This document shows, piece after piece, positions 10,171 to 20,473 of a DNA stretch of 64,000 nucleotides; within the stretch, counting starts at the first letter, position 1, and every line of letters starts with the position of its first letter. A program made the translations under genes and the position numbers. The notes beneath the pieces are model-generated. The model had not been told where the DNA came from, did no database searches, and worked only from the letters and a program-made list of their open reading frames with translations. Source of the DNA: Rodentibacter caecimuris. Its GTDB lineage: Bacteria; Pseudomonadota; Gammaproteobacteria; Enterobacterales; Pasteurellaceae. The stretch spans positions 1 to 64,000 of the forward strand of contig MLAA01000012.1 of NCBI GenBank assembly GCA_001998905.1. The letters run 5' to 3'.

Positions 10171-10589
10171 TCTATTTCCTTATTAACTAATTAGTCGTTT
10201 TATTCTGCATTACCCGTTGTTAATTTATACTTCGCCAAATTCAAGTAAGAAAGTTCCTTACCTAATCTCCTTTGCGGAATTAGTCCAAAAAGGACATTTT
10301 GTGAATCTGCTGAAGCGGATAACTCTCAAAATCTACTCTAAATTCAATGCTAAAAAGACAGTAAAGAAGAAAATTCGACTTATTCTTTAGTTGTAATATT
10401 AAAGTATGGTTATTTTTTGCTATCTTATAGTTAATACGAGTAATGGTTTTAGTATAATGTTTGAATAAATTTCCCCGCGTAAATCGTCTGATTGATTTGG
10501 TATTTTCGTAAAGTAAATGCCAATAAAGAGCAGAGTAGGATTTAGTCGGGGATATTGGTTACTTTCTAGAGCAATCAAGGAAGTAACAA
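10171..10589. other. 419-bp gap between purH and purD, no intact gene
   Basis: Neighbouring pur genes are usually close, so the gap is long. I find no complete ORF, tRNA or attachment site. An inverted repeat GTTACTT/AAGTAAC with a 16-nt loop lies at ~10558-10587, just beyond the purH stop, and could be its terminator, though no T-run follows. A short open stretch on the minus strand (~10282-10353) encodes SIEFRVDFESYPLQQIH and then a stop. It may be a remnant of a lost gene or mobile sequence; I could not identify it. Confidence 0.4.
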
Positions 10590-12191
10590 TTAGTGCCTAA
10601 AATGTCGCATATCGGTTAGTACCATTACCATATTGTGTTCATCTGCCGCATCAATCACTTCTTGATCTCGCATTGAACCGCCCGGATGAATGACGCATTG
10701 AATACCGACTTTCGCCGCTGCATCAATTCCATCTCTGAATGGGAAAAAAGCATCGGATGCCATTACGCAACCTGAAACTTCTAACCCTTCGTCCTGTGCT
10801 TTTATACCAGCTATTTTGGCAGAATAAACTCGGCTCATTTGCCCAGCTCCAATACCAATAGTCTGATTATCTTTGGCATAGACGATTGCATTGGATTTAA
10901 CAAATTTTGCGACTTTCCAACAAAATAATAGATCTTTAAGTTCTTTTTCTGTAGGTTGGCGTTTACTGACTACTTTCAAATCCGCTAAATCAACCATATC
11001 TAAGTCTGCATCTTGAACTAATAATCCGCCGTTAACCCGTTTAAAATCTAAACGTTGTGAACGTTTATTCCATTCACCGCATTCCAATAAGCGGACATTT
11101 TTTTTACGTTTCACAACTTCTTGGGCGGCATCTGAGATTGAAGGCGCGATAATTACTTCGACAAATTGGCGTTCTACAATTTCCGTTGCCGTTTTCTCAT
11201 CTAGTTCTCGGTTGAAGGCGATAATACCGCCGAATGCGGAAGTGGGATCTGTTTGGTAAGCTCGATTGTAAGCCTCTAAAATATCTTTCCCCAAAGCAAC
11301 GCCGCAAGGATTGGCATGTTTAACAATAACACAGGCTGGCTCGTCAAATTCTTTTACGCATTCTAGTGCCGCATCGGTATCTGCAATGTTGTTATAGGAA
11401 AGGGACTTGCCTTGTAATTGTATTGCAGTTGCTACGGAAGCTTCTTTGATATTTTGTTCTACATAAAATGCTGCATTTTGATGCGAGTTTTCTCCGTAAC
11501 GCATTGTTTGCTTACGGATAAAATTGAGATTCAACGTGCGTGGAAATTGACCGCACTTGGCTTGCGAATCTTCTTCCTCTGCGGAGAAATAAGGCTTCAC
11601 TAATTGGCCGAAATAATTAGCAATCATCGAGTCATATTGAGCTGTATGCTCAAAGGCTTTAATCGCTAAATCAAAGCGAGTCTCTAAAGTTAAACTATTT
11701 TGATGTTGATCCATTTCATTAAGAATCTCATTAAAATCGGCATTATTGACGATAATCGCGACATCTTTATGATTTTTCGCTGCTGAACGGACCATAGTCG
11801 GTCCGCCGATATCAATATTCTCAACAGCATCTTGTAGGCTACAATTCGGATTGGCGACAGTTTGAGCAAATGGGTATAAATTCACTACAACCATATCAAT
11901 GGGTTCAATGTTATGGGCATTCATTACTTCATCATCTATATCGCGACGGCCTAAAATGCCACCGTGAATTTTAGGGTGCAAGGTTTTTACTCGTCCATCC
12001 ATCATTTCAGGAAATCCAGTATAGTCGGAGACTTCAGTAACAGGTAAGCCATTGTTTGCTAATAATTTTGCTGTTCCTCCGGTTGAAAGTAATTTTACAC
12101 CTCGTTGTACTAAACCTTGGGCAAATTCCACAATACCTGTTTTGTCCGAGACACTTAATAATGCTTGGCGAATGGAGCGGGTTGAATGCAT
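10590..12191 (-). CDS. purH: Bifunctional AICAR transformylase / IMP cyclohydrolase PurH
   Basis: Catalyses the last two steps of IMP synthesis: formylation of AICAR and ring closure. The 533-residue protein has the N-terminal MGS-like cyclohydrolase domain ([17 protein letters not shown], ~8-24; [11 protein letters not shown], ~34-44) and the C-terminal transformylase domain ([13 protein letters not shown], ~286-298; [13 protein letters not shown] near the end). A perfect PurR-type operator sits upstream. An uptake sequence lies within the gene near 11550. The length matches the E. coli enzyme (529). Confidence 0.97.
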   Translation of the reverse strand: MHSTRSIRQALLSVSDKTGIVEFAQGLVQRGVKLLSTGGTAKLLANNGLPVTEVSDYTGFPEMMDGRVKTLHPKIHGGILGRRDIDDEVMNAHNIEPIDMVVVNLYPFAQTVANPNCSLQDAVENIDIGGPTMVRSAAKNHKDVAIIVNNADFNEILNEMDQHQNSLTLETRFDLAIKAFEHTAQYDSMIANYFGQLVKPYFSAEEEDSQAKCGQFPRTLNLNFIRKQTMRYGENSHQNAAFYVEQNIKEASVATAIQLQGKSLSYNNIADTDAALECVKEFDEPACVIVKHANPCGVALGKDILEAYNRAYQTDPTSAFGGIIAFNRELDEKTATEIVERQFVEVIIAPSISDAAQEVVKRKKNVRLLECGEWNKRSQRLDFKRVNGGLLVQDADLDMVDLADLKVVSKRQPTEKELKDLLFCWKVAKFVKSNAIVYAKDNQTIGIGAGQMSRVYSAKIAGIKAQDEGLEVSGCVMASDAFFPFRDGIDAAAKVGIQCVIHPGGSMRDQEVIDAADEHNMVMVLTDMRHFRH

Positions 12192-12253
12192 TGATATTTC
12201 CTTTGATTAAATAAAATAGCTAGATAGGTTGATAAATTCGAGGTCGCATTATA

Positions 12254-12269
12254 ACGCAAACGGTTGCGT
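12254..12269 (-). promoter_or_regulatory. PurR operator upstream of purH
   Basis: ACGCAAACGGTTGCGT is a 16-base palindrome that fits the purine repressor consensus ANGCAANCGNTTNCNT at every fixed position. It lies 63 bases upstream of the purH start, where a repressor would block transcription. PurR binding with hypoxanthine or guanine is known for purHD of E. coli; binding here is inferred. Confidence 0.85.
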
Positions 12270-12287
12270 AAAGGGAAAATATTTCAA

Positions 12288-12322
12288 TAAAAAGCCCGCA
12301 TAAAGATAACTTTGATACGGGC
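12288..12322 (-). terminator. Terminator after the DoxX gene
   Basis: On the minus strand GCCCGTAT and ATGCGGGC pair around a 13-nt loop with one mismatch, and TTTTTATTG follows. It lies 31 bases beyond the DoxX stop. Confidence 0.7.
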
Positions 12323-12352
12323 GAGAATAGTTAATTAAAAGATAAATGTTAC

Positions 12353-12754
12353 TTAATTTTGACGTTTATTATCTAATGCTAAGGCACCACCGCCGGCAAA
12401 CACAAAATACAAAAATAAACCGGAGTAAAGTAGGGCTAATTCTCCCCCATTAGCTAACGGCAATAATATATTGCTCAAATCAGCATGGATTTGTAAGTAG
12501 GCGACAGCCATTATACCGGAAAGGATGAAGGCTGCTTGGCGAGTAAATAACCCTAAAATGAGTAATACACTACCGATAATTTCTAATATGCCGCCGATTC
12601 CAAATTGAGATATTAGCGGAACCGAACCATTTCCGCCAGTCATTGAGATAGGAAACTCCCAAAACTTTGCCGTACCATGTAATAAAAACATATAGGCTGT
12701 AGCAATGCGTAAAATAGCTAGCATATAGGGGCGAAATGTATCTAATTTGTCCAT
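12353..12754 (-). CDS. DoxX family membrane protein
   Basis: A 133-residue protein with four predicted membrane helices (~8-25, ~48-67, ~72-92 and ~104-122). The features fit the DoxX family: RIATAYMFLLHGTAKFW near the N-terminus and GGILEIIGSVLLILGLFTRQAA in the middle. Members are four-helix inner-membrane proteins, some tied to thiosulfate or quinone metabolism or oxidative stress; the specific role here is unknown. It lies between dsbD upstream and purH downstream on the same strand, with its own terminator. The length is typical. Confidence 0.85.
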   Translation of the reverse strand: MDKLDTFRPYMLAILRIATAYMFLLHGTAKFWEFPISMTGGNGSVPLISQFGIGGILEIIGSVLLILGLFTRQAAFILSGIMAVAYLQIHADLSNILLPLANGGELALLYSGLFLYFVFAGGGALALDNKRQN

Positions 12755-12853
12755 TTTACTTTCCTTTAATTTAATATAATCATAAAATAGGCGTTATTCT
12801 AAATAAGGAATATTGGTATAACAATTATAAAAACGGAAAATCACTTTTTCCCT

Positions 12854-14638
12854 TTAGTGAATAATTTGTTTTTGCAGTTTTGTTAACCAATTTAAAAATG
12901 CCTCGGCATCCATAAATCCTGTTATTCGACTACCTTTAATTTCAATGCCTTGTTGATTAAAAAATAGAATTGTCGGTAATCCCATTACGTTAAGCTGTTG
13001 CATAAGTTGCCGATTTTCTTCGCTATTGGCGGACATATCAATTTGTAACAGTAGAATCTTATTTAATTCTGTTTTAACTTTTGGATTGGAAAATGTATAT
13101 TTCTCAAATTCTTTGCAAGCGACACACCAGTCCGCGTAAAGATCAAGCATTGCCGATTGGTAAGGATTATCGGTTAAAGCTTGTTGCAATTCTTGATAAG
13201 TTGAAATACGTTTGAAAGGGATATGTTCGGTTAAAACAACTGAATTTTCGACCGCACTTTTTGACCAAACCCAATCTTGTAATGGTTTTGTCATGACCAT
13301 TGCTAAGGATAACAACAGGATTCTTAAAGCATAAAAAATGCTTTTTGGAGGCATTTGAAAAGCTAACCAAACTAAGGATACGGTTGCTAACATTGCCCAT
13401 AGTCTCGGTTCCCATATTTCGGGTAAAATTCGAGAAAGTAAAAAGATCGGCAATGCTAACATCACAAAGCCAAAGAGGTGTTTTACTTGGTTCATCCATT
13501 CTCCTGATTTCGGCAAAACTTTATTGCCGAATACAGTAATTAAAATTAACGGAATCCCCATACCTAGTGCAAGTAGGTACAATGTGATGGCGCCTATCAG
13601 CAAATCACCGCTTTGCGCTACATAAAGAAGCGCACCGGATAATGGAGCGGAAGTACAAGGAGAGGCAACTAAGCCAGCTATCATTCCCATTAAAAATACA
13701 CCACTAAATGCACCGCCTTTTTGTTGTTGGCTTAATAAAGTTAATTTTGTTTGTAGCTGGCTTGGGAGCTGTAACGTAAATAGTCCGAACATTGATAATG
13801 CCAGTAAAACGAAAATAACCGATAAGCTGATTAACACATAAGGACTTTGTAAGGCAATTTGGAATGGTAAGCCGATCGCGGCTACAATTAATCCCAATAA
13901 TGTATAAGTAAGTGCCATTCCTTGAACATAAACGAAGCTTAAGGATAATGCTCGGAATGTATTCGGGCGTTGGTTACTACCGATAACAATAGCGGAAAGT
14001 AGGGGTAACATTGGTAAGACACAAGGGGTAAAAGCTAAACCTAGCCCTAATAAGAAAAAGCCGAAAACAGCAAGTTTGCTATTAAATAAGCGATTTGCTA
14101 AATCGGCATGTTCTGATACCAATGATGTCTCTTCTTTGGTATTAAGGGAATTAGAAAGTGCGGTCAAATTTTGCGACGTTTTATCCATTATTTCCGTTGG
14201 TACGGTAGCAATATCGGCAAGTTTAAATCGACGTGTTTCTGGTGGGTAGCAGAACCCTTCCGTACAGCCTTGATAGTCAATTTCTAAAGTTATATTTTCA
14301 TTTTTAAATATAGGATTATTTAGCGATGCCTTTACCGAGTGTTTAAAAACTTTTACCTCACCAAAATAAGGATCTTGATAGGATTCGGCATTTGAGGAAT
14401 AAATTGGTTCAATTTGATTTTGATCCGCACCAACCGGACGGTAGTTTAATTTATCTTGATATAAATAGTAACCGGGAGTAATATGCCATTCGACAGTAAT
14501 ATTTTCTTCATTATTACGCACAACCGAGACTTGAAATGCCTCATTAACGTTTAAGAAAGAAGGTTTTTTGTTGAATAAATTAGCTTGTCCGTTAAAAGAT
14601 AAAAAAATTAAAACGAATAATAAAAAAATGCGTTTCAT
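12854..14638 (-). CDS. dsbD: Thiol:disulfide interchange protein DsbD
   Basis: Carries electrons from cytoplasmic thioredoxin across the inner membrane to periplasmic DsbC, DsbG and cytochrome c maturation proteins. The 594 residues show a signal peptide ending NGQA, a periplasmic alpha domain with its redox pair in CTEGFCYPP (~124-132) and a hydrophobic core of about eight helices (AFTPCVLPMLPLL and VASPCTSAPLSG hold the paired cysteines). A thioredoxin-like gamma domain with WCVACKEFE (~506-514) ends the protein. All six redox cysteines are present. It diverges from arcA; the same arcA-dsbD pairing occurs in H. influenzae. Two uptake sequences lie inside. Confidence 0.96.
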   Translation of the reverse strand: MKRIFLLFVLIFLSFNGQANLFNKKPSFLNVNEAFQVSVVRNNEENITVEWHITPGYYLYQDKLNYRPVGADQNQIEPIYSSNAESYQDPYFGEVKVFKHSVKASLNNPIFKNENITLEIDYQGCTEGFCYPPETRRFKLADIATVPTEIMDKTSQNLTALSNSLNTKEETSLVSEHADLANRLFNSKLAVFGFFLLGLGLAFTPCVLPMLPLLSAIVIGSNQRPNTFRALSLSFVYVQGMALTYTLLGLIVAAIGLPFQIALQSPYVLISLSVIFVLLALSMFGLFTLQLPSQLQTKLTLLSQQQKGGAFSGVFLMGMIAGLVASPCTSAPLSGALLYVAQSGDLLIGAITLYLLALGMGIPLILITVFGNKVLPKSGEWMNQVKHLFGFVMLALPIFLLSRILPEIWEPRLWAMLATVSLVWLAFQMPPKSIFYALRILLLSLAMVMTKPLQDWVWSKSAVENSVVLTEHIPFKRISTYQELQQALTDNPYQSAMLDLYADWCVACKEFEKYTFSNPKVKTELNKILLLQIDMSANSEENRQLMQQLNVMGLPTILFFNQQGIEIKGSRITGFMDAEAFLNWLTKLQKQIIH

Positions 14639-14718
14639 AAGTCTCCGTTATTGTGGTAAACAGCATAGTGGGTATGGGACAACGAAATTCTGATTTTTAT
14701 GCGCCTTTTTTCAATTCT

Positions 14719-14732
14719 TTGATTTTGATCAA
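14719..14732 (+). promoter_or_regulatory. FNR-type box between dsbD and arcA
   Basis: TTGATTTTGATCAA is an exact match to the FNR consensus TTGAT-N4-ATCAA. Its centre is 102 bases upstream of the arcA start and 87 bases upstream of dsbD. Activation of arcA by FNR under oxygen limitation is known in E. coli, so arcA is the likelier target; which promoter it serves here is inferred. Confidence 0.8.
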
Positions 14733-14827
14733 GAATTTAAAGTCGCTTTATAAATAATATCCTATTTCATTGTTACAGTTATGTTACAATTATAAAAGAT
14801 CTATGAAGCGTAAATAAAGGATTCTAC

Positions 14828-15541
14828 ATGACAACGGCAAAAATTCTTATCGTTGAAGATGAAATTGTTACAAGAAATACTCTGAAGAGTATTTTTGAAG
14901 GGGAAGGGTATGTGGTGCTTGAGGCAGAGGACGGTGTCCAAATGCAACATCTACTTAAACACGAAACAATTAATTTGGTTGTTATGGATATTAATTTACC
15001 GGGTAAAAATGGGTTATTGTTGGCAAGAGAATTAAGAGAGTCAGGTAATATTCCTCTGATATTTTTAACCGGTCGGGATAATGAGGTGGATAAAATTCTA
15101 GGATTGGAGATAGGTGGCGACGATTATTTAACGAAACCTTTCAATCCTCGTGAGTTAACTATTCGGGCTCGGAATTTATTGCATCGAACAATGCAAAAGA
15201 ATGAGGAGAGCAATTCAAGACCAAGCGTCGAATCTTATCATTTTAATGGTTGGACGTTAGATTTAAACAGCCATTCCTTAATTTCCCCGGACGGAAAGAA
15301 TCATAAATTACCGCGTAGTGAATTTCGTGCAATGCTGTACTTTTGTGAAAACCCGGGCAAATTACTGACTAGAGAAGAGTTATTGAAGAAAATGACAGGA
15401 CGGGAGCTGAAACCGCAAGATCGTACTGTTGATGTTACGATTCGCCGAATTAGGAAACATTTTGAGGAATATTCAAGCAATTTGGAACTTATTGCAACAG
15501 TACATGGTGAAGGCTATCGATTCTGTGGAACGTTGAGTTAG
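14828..15541 (+). CDS. arcA: Aerobic respiration control response regulator ArcA
   Basis: An OmpR/PhoB-class response regulator that, when phosphorylated by the sensor kinase ArcB, represses aerobic metabolism genes. The 237 residues comprise a receiver domain (1-~120) with acidic pocket D11/E12, phosphorylation site D54 in VVMDINLPG and the switch lysine in TKPF. A winged-helix DNA-binding domain follows (~135-235; [14 protein letters not shown]). The protein matches E. coli ArcA closely, including length (238). arcB is not in the window. An FNR-like box lies upstream and a hairpin terminator directly downstream. Confidence 0.96.
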   Translation: MTTAKILIVEDEIVTRNTLKSIFEGEGYVVLEAEDGVQMQHLLKHETINLVVMDINLPGKNGLLLARELRESGNIPLIFLTGRDNEVDKILGLEIGGDDYLTKPFNPRELTIRARNLLHRTMQKNEESNSRPSVESYHFNGWTLDLNSHSLISPDGKNHKLPRSEFRAMLYFCENPGKLLTREELLKKMTGRELKPQDRTVDVTIRRIRKHFEEYSSNLELIATVHGEGYRFCGTLS

Positions 15542-15562
15542 AATTTTCTAAATCTATTGACT

Positions 15563-15590
15563 AAAAGACCGAGCAACAATCGGTCTTTTT
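15563..15590 (+). terminator. Terminator after arcA
   Basis: AAAAGACCGA and TCGGTCTTTT form a perfect 10-bp stem with a 7-nt loop, followed by T residues, 22 bases beyond the arcA stop. Confidence 0.9.
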
Positions 15591-15645
15591 GCTATCTAAA
15601 CCAAGATTCGTTAAAATTGCGAAAATTTTTCGTTGAATAAAAAAT

Positions 15646-16128
15646 ATGACTAAGAAAAAAGTAAAACCGGGATCAAATACTATTGCACTCAATAAGCGGG
15701 CAAGACATGACTATTTTATTGAAGAGGAAATTGAAGCCGGGCTATCATTGCAAGGTTGGGAAGTTAAGTCTATGCGGGCTGGTAAAGCAAATATCAGCGA
15801 CAGTTATGTTATTTTCAAAAATGGCGAGGCCTACTTGTTTGGTGCAATGATTCAGCCGTTGAGTTTAGCTTCGACTCATATTGTTTGTGATCCGACGCGA
15901 ACTCGAAAATTACTCTTAAATAACAGAGAGCTGGCTTCCTTATTCGGTAAAGCCAATCGGGACGGCTTTACTATTGTTGCGCTTTCTCTTTACTGGAAGG
16001 GGGCTTGGGCGAAAGTAAAAATAGGATTAGCCAAAGGTAAAAAATTACATGATAAGCGAGATAATATTAAAGAGCGGGAATGGAAAGTTACCAAGGATCG
16101 CATTATGAAAAATGCAAATCGAGGGTAA
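15646..16128 (+). CDS. smpB: SsrA-binding protein SmpB
   Basis: Partner of transfer-messenger RNA in trans-translation, which frees ribosomes stalled on broken mRNA. The 160 residues show the OB-fold motifs [18 protein letters not shown] (~17-34), [19 protein letters not shown] and the lysine-rich C-terminal tail ([19 protein letters not shown]) that folds into the decoding centre. The usual length is about 160. The tmRNA gene itself is not next to it: the 100 bases downstream are too short and hold an uptake-like sequence only. Confidence 0.96.
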   Translation: MTKKKVKPGSNTIALNKRARHDYFIEEEIEAGLSLQGWEVKSMRAGKANISDSYVIFKNGEAYLFGAMIQPLSLASTHIVCDPTRTRKLLLNNRELASLFGKANRDGFTIVALSLYWKGAWAKVKIGLAKGKKLHDKRDNIKEREWKVTKDRIMKNANRG

Positions 16129-16230
16129 GTGCCAAACCATTCTACAGAATAAAAGTGCGGTGAGATTTCCGTTTATTTTTGTTGTTTATAGTTTGCTGTT
16201 TTACGAAACATACGATGTCTAGTCGTACTT

Positions 16231-17289
16231 TTACATCATTACCGATACTGCTTTGATTTGAACAAAAACCGATTGTCCCACTTGTAATTTCAGATCATTG
16301 TATGCCCAACGGCTGATACTCGCCCAAATTTGATGAGTATCAATTTGCAGCAAAAGATCAATGCGATTGTCTTGAAACTCAAAATAACAGATATGACCTG
16401 ATAAAATATTTCGAATACTTGTTTGAATAGGCTTTATCAGCGCAATGGAGACATCTGAGCTATGAATACAAATTCTCACCTTCTGATTAACCGGGGCTTC
16501 GACGGCATTGATCCATAATTGTTGGTTACCTATCGAAAGTGCGGTCAGTTTATAACTCGGATTATGCAAATGAATAGGTAGCGTCAGCACGGAACTTTGT
16601 TCGTTTTTTTCTTTCCAAGGGCTAAAAACTGGGTGATTCCACAATACTTCAAGGCGCTCATAGGCTTTGACTTTTCCCGCCTCAAGTAGAATAACACGTT
16701 CGGCAAGGCATAATAATTCATCTAAACTATGGGTTACATATAAAATTGGGATCGTAATTTCTTTGGAAAGATTTTCTAAATAGTGTAAAAGTTCTCTTTT
16801 CCTCGGAACATCAAGAGCAGATAGTGGTTCATCCATTAATAATAATTCCGGCGAACTTAATAGGGAACGCCCAATAGCCACACGCTGTTTTTCGCCTCCT
16901 GATAAGCTAAAGGGATAACGTTTGAGTAAATGTTCTATACCCAATAGCTGAATAATATCATCAAATTCAGCACGGCTGACATTTTTCATTCCATAGCATA
17001 AATTGCCTTTTACATTGTAATGCGGAAACAATCTGGCATCTTGGAATACATAGCCGATATTTCGTTGATGAATAGGAATTGATTTTCCTTGTTGCACATC
17101 AACTAAAATTCGATTGTTGAGGCTGATAATTCCTTCATCAGGTTGAATTAATCCACTAATTAAATTAATGAGAGAGCTTTTACCTGAACCGGACAACCCG
17201 AAAATTGCTGTAACGCCTTGATTAGGGATATTTAAATCGGCATGTAAATGGAAATTACCTAAGTATTTTTTTATATTAATTTGTAGCAT
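16231..17289 (-). CDS. modC: Molybdate ABC transporter, ATP-binding protein ModC
   Basis: The ATPase of the ModABC molybdate importer. The 352 residues carry the Walker A loop GLSGSGKSS (31-39), the signature [16 protein letters not shown] (~133-148) and Walker [12 protein letters not shown] (~154-164). A C-terminal Mop/TOBE domain (~290-350) binds molybdate and sets regulation. Its start overlaps the end of modB by 14 bases, showing coupled translation. The gene order yfbR-modA-modB-modC runs on the minus strand. An uptake sequence lies inside near 16540. Confidence 0.94.
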   Translation of the reverse strand: MLQINIKKYLGNFHLHADLNIPNQGVTAIFGLSGSGKSSLINLISGLIQPDEGIISLNNRILVDVQQGKSIPIHQRNIGYVFQDARLFPHYNVKGNLCYGMKNVSRAEFDDIIQLLGIEHLLKRYPFSLSGGEKQRVAIGRSLLSSPELLLMDEPLSALDVPRKRELLHYLENLSKEITIPILYVTHSLDELLCLAERVILLEAGKVKAYERLEVLWNHPVFSPWKEKNEQSSVLTLPIHLHNPSYKLTALSIGNQQLWINAVEAPVNQKVRICIHSSDVSIALIKPIQTSIRNILSGHICYFEFQDNRIDLLLQIDTHQIWASISRWAYNDLKLQVGQSVFVQIKAVSVMM

Positions 17290-18001
17290 ATTGTCCTAGT
17301 TTTTTTAGCATTCGTTTATTTAACCATTCCGATAACCACAATGAAACTAGTGAGAGAAGAACGGCTAATAGACATAAACGTGCTGCTTCTGCTTCAGCAT
17401 TAGGTGTTTGAATAAAAGAATACATTGCCAGCGGAATAGTTTGTGTTTCTCCAGCAATATTTGAAACAAAAGTTACTGTTGCACCAAATTCACCTAATGA
17501 GCGAGCAAATCCCAACACCAGGCCAGCCAATATTCCCGGCAGAGCTAGGGGAAGGGTGATAGTAAAAAAGATTCGCAAACCGGAGGCTCCTAGGGTTTGT
17601 GCGGCTTGTTCTAGTTTGAGATCAATATTTTCCAATGACAAACGTACTGCTCTAACAACAAGTGGAAATGCCACTACGGCAGAGGCTACGGCGGCACCTT
17701 TCCAACTAAAACCGATAGAAATGTCGAACCATTGATATAAATAGCGCCCGATGACACCGTTACGTCCCATTGTTACTAATAATAAATAGCCAATTACAAC
17801 GGGGGGTAATACTAACGGTAAGTGAATAATACCGCTGATAATTGATTTTCCGTAGAATTGTTTACGGGCAAGAATCCAAGCTGTAAGAATGGCAAGAGGT
17901 AAGCTCCAAAACATCGCGCTTAATGCAATGCTTAGACTTACCCTAATTGCCTCCTTTTCCATTTGGCTTAATTGAAAATGGGTAAAAAACCAATCTAACA
18001 A
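17276..18001 (-). CDS. modB: Molybdate ABC transporter permease ModB
   Basis: The inner-membrane channel of the molybdate importer, working as a dimer with ModC. The 241 residues contain about five membrane helices and the permease (EAA) loop that contacts the ATPase, seen as [26 protein letters not shown] split across ~132-157. [12 protein letters not shown] near 66-77 is typical of ModB. It lies 50 bases after modA and overlaps modC. The length is close to E. coli ModB (229). Confidence 0.94.
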   Translation of the reverse strand: MLDWFFTHFQLSQMEKEAIRVSLSIALSAMFWSLPLAILTAWILARKQFYGKSIISGIIHLPLVLPPVVIGYLLLVTMGRNGVIGRYLYQWFDISIGFSWKGAAVASAVVAFPLVVRAVRLSLENIDLKLEQAAQTLGASGLRIFFTITLPLALPGILAGLVLGFARSLGEFGATVTFVSNIAGETQTIPLAMYSFIQTPNAEAEAARLCLLAVLLSLVSLWLSEWLNKRMLKKLGQYATN

Positions 18002-18051
18002 AACTGTTCCTTCTTAATAAAATAGGGTAATACACGATTACCCTATATACG

Positions 18052-18810
18052 TTATTTGGTGGAAAATCCGTATTTTTCAAAAACGGTTTTCGCTTTATCT
18101 GATTGTAGATACCGCAAGAAATTTTGTACGTCGGCATTGTTATGATCTTTTATGATTGCCACTGGGTATTCAATCGCTTTATAGCTGCTTTGCGGAAAAG
18201 TCGCCACAATGCGAACTTTATCGCTGACTTTTGCATCCGTGCCATAAACTATACCATAGGCGGTTTCTCCACGTTCAACTAAGGCTAATGCCGCTCTAAC
18301 ATCTTTGGCGCGCGCTAGTTTTTGATTGGCTTTATCCCATAGATTGAGTTTGGTTAAGGCTTCTTGTGCATATTGTCCAGCAGGGACATGAGAGGGATCG
18401 CCAACAGATAAATACCCTTCCGCATCAAGCCATTGACCTTTTAAAATATCCACACTTTTGACCGCACTTTGTACCGGTGTGATCAATACTAATTTGTTAC
18501 CAACTAAGATCTTTTCACTGTCTTTTACGGTTAATCCTTTTTCAGATAGATAATTCATCCATTTGGTATTAGCAGAAACAAATAAATCTGCTGGTGCACC
18601 TTGTTCAATTTGCTTAGCGAGTGTAGAAGAGGACGCAAAGGAAAAAACTATTTTATTGGCAGTGTTTTCTTGTTGATACTGATCGGCGATCCGTTGTAAT
18701 GCGTCGGACATTGAGGCAGCAGCAAACACAGTGATTTTATCTGCTGCAAGTGTAATGGAAGCACTAAATAAGCTAAGAAGTGCGGTTAAAATTGATAACG
18801 TTCTTTTCAT
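18052..18810 (-). CDS. modA: Molybdate-binding periplasmic protein ModA
   Basis: Captures molybdate (and tungstate) in the periplasm for ModBC. The 252-residue precursor has a signal peptide MKRTLSILTALLSLFSASIT ending near LAADK. The mature protein shows the family blocks ITVFAAASMSDAL (oxyanion site), FSFASSSTLAKQIEQGAPAD and GDPSHVPAGQYAQEAL. The start was set at the ATG ending at 18810 because AGGAG precedes it and a signal peptide begins there; a longer frame would add 18 residues overlapping yfbR. Two uptake sequences lie inside. Confidence 0.94.
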   Translation of the reverse strand: MKRTLSILTALLSLFSASITLAADKITVFAAASMSDALQRIADQYQQENTANKIVFSFASSSTLAKQIEQGAPADLFVSANTKWMNYLSEKGLTVKDSEKILVGNKLVLITPVQSAVKSVDILKGQWLDAEGYLSVGDPSHVPAGQYAQEALTKLNLWDKANQKLARAKDVRAALALVERGETAYGIVYGTDAKVSDKVRIVATFPQSSYKAIEYPVAIIKDHNNADVQNFLRYLQSDKAKTVFEKYGFSTK

Positions 18811-18847
18811 TTTGAGGCTCCTATTATGATTGCTAAATACGGCACAT

Positions 18848-19444
18848 TTATAATGTGATTTCATCTAAAGCTCGACCAAAACTCGGTATGAAAATTTTGA
18901 AGAAATAATCCAATTCCGGGCTTTGCCATTCTTGCATTAATTTTTTCTCCAGTCGAGCTTTCGCCGGTTTAAATTCTTGATTTCCGTGTTCTAATTCAAA
19001 CTGTGCTTTAATGTAGGCACAAGTTAAATCTGCTTGTTTAATAATATGTTTTTCCGCTGCTGAAATTTTTTCGCTATCTAAATAAGGCGCGAATTCATCT
19101 TGTAATTCTAATGGTAATAAGCTGATTAAGTGTAATTCTGCTGCACTTTCTATCTGCTTATAGGCCTGGGTAATTTCGGGATTAAAATATTTAATCGGCG
19201 TTGGTAAGTCGCCGGTAAAAATTTCACTGGTGTCGTGATACATTGCGATAACCGCAATTCTATCTGCATTTACCTTACCGTTGAAAAATTTATTTTTAAT
19301 AATTGCCAATGCTTGCGCGACAAATGCAACTTGTAAACTGTGCTCGGCAAGATTTTCCCGTTCAATATTACGCATAAGAGACCAGCGTTGAATTAAACGC
19401 AAACGATCTAAACAAGCAAAAAAATGGCTAGTTTTAATTTCCAT
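18848..19444 (-). CDS. yfbR: 5'-deoxynucleotidase YfbR (HD domain)
   Basis: Removes the 5' phosphate from deoxynucleoside monophosphates, salvaging or balancing dNMP pools. The 198 residues show the HD-domain metal ligands: an early histidine in LAEHSLQVA (~33-41), the paired [18 protein letters not shown] (~68-85) and a later aspartate near [12 protein letters not shown] (~136-147). These match E. coli YfbR (199 aa). It lies 37 bases before modA on the same strand, though its function has no clear link to molybdate. degS follows on the upstream side, 9 bases away. Confidence 0.92.
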   Translation of the reverse strand: MEIKTSHFFACLDRLRLIQRWSLMRNIERENLAEHSLQVAFVAQALAIIKNKFFNGKVNADRIAVIAMYHDTSEIFTGDLPTPIKYFNPEITQAYKQIESAAELHLISLLPLELQDEFAPYLDSEKISAAEKHIIKQADLTCAYIKAQFELEHGNQEFKPAKARLEKKLMQEWQSPELDYFFKIFIPSFGRALDEITL

Positions 19445-19453
19445 TATTTATCC

Positions 19454-20473
19454 TTAATTGGACGGTAGCTCTTCAACGATCACAGGTAATTCCAAAATTT
19501 TCCCTAATCGTAACAAGGTGATTTTCACTTGGGTATTTGGTTTAGTATTGCTAATAATCTGCATCATTTCACGAGCAGAAATACCTTCCTGGTTATTTAA
19601 TTTAATAATCACATCGCCGACTTGTATGCCCGCTTTTGAGGCTGGGCTATTCGGACTGATACCTGTAATCATAATACCCTGTTCGTTATTGGAACCAATA
19701 TCGCTTTGGACTCCAAAGTAACCACGAATAACGCGTCCGTCGCGGATTATTTTTTGTAGTACATCATTGGCAATATCCATCGGAATAGCAAAATTCAGTC
19801 CTTCGGCAATTTCATTCGCTGTTTTACCAATACTTAATGTGCTAATTCCTACTAATTCTCCGGCGGAATTAATTAATGCGCCACCAGAGTTACCGCGGTT
19901 AATAGAGGCATCCGTTTGGATAAAATTTTGTCTTCCGAGAAAATCACCGACAGCATTTCTCCCGATTGCACTAATAATCCCTTGTGATACGCTTTGTCCG
20001 AGGTTATACGGATTACCAATGGCTAATGCAACATCTCCAACCTGAACTTGGCGGTTTGGATTTTGTGGAATAGTGGAAAGATTGTCAGCTTGAATTTTTA
20101 ATACGGCAAGATCAGTTAAATTATCTGAACCGACAAGGTTTGCTTCATAGATATTACCGTTTTGTAAGGCTACCACAATTTGATCCGCATTCTGGATAAC
20201 ATGTTTGTTGGTTAAAATGTAACCGTCTTTGCTCATAATAACACCAGAACCTAAATTGTTAACTTGTAGTTGTTCATTGTCATTTAAGCTAGTAAAAGAA
20301 AATGCACGGTTATAAACATTAACTACGGCTGGAGAGGCAATTCTCACGGCATTTTTGAAAGAAAGCACATCATCATTAGTAACAAACGTACCGTTCAAAC
20401 GGGGTTGCACGACCAAAATAACGGCGGCACCGGCAAGACCGATTAAGATGGAATGAAATAATTTTTTTAACAT
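19454..20473 (-). CDS. degS: Site-1 serine endoprotease DegS
   Basis: Inner-membrane-anchored periplasmic protease that senses misfolded outer-membrane proteins through its PDZ domain and cuts the anti-sigma factor RseA, launching the sigma-E response. The 339 residues have an N-terminal membrane anchor (~5-24), a trypsin-like domain with catalytic triad H91 (TNKHVI), D121 (LTDLAVLKI) and S196 (GNSGGAL), and one C-terminal PDZ domain (~240-335). A single PDZ domain separates it from DegP and DegQ. The start overlaps the ribD stop by 7 bases, suggesting coupled translation. Confidence 0.95.
   Translation of the reverse strand: MLKKLFHSILIGLAGAAVILVVQPRLNGTFVTNDDVLSFKNAVRIASPAVVNVYNRAFSFTSLNDNEQLQVNNLGSGVIMSKDGYILTNKHVIQNADQIVVALQNGNIYEANLVGSDNLTDLAVLKIQADNLSTIPQNPNRQVQVGDVALAIGNPYNLGQSVSQGIISAIGRNAVGDFLGRQNFIQTDASINRGNSGGALINSAGELVGISTLSIGKTANEIAEGLNFAIPMDIANDVLQKIIRDGRVIRGYFGVQSDIGSNNEQGIMITGISPNSPASKAGIQVGDVIIKLNNQEGISAREMMQIISNTKPNTQVKITLLRLGKILELPVIVEELPSN

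Noticed and set aside
16129..16230. tmRNA gene expected near smpB
   Set aside because: The spacer is only about 100 bases, too short for ssrA, and lacks its tRNA-like ends.
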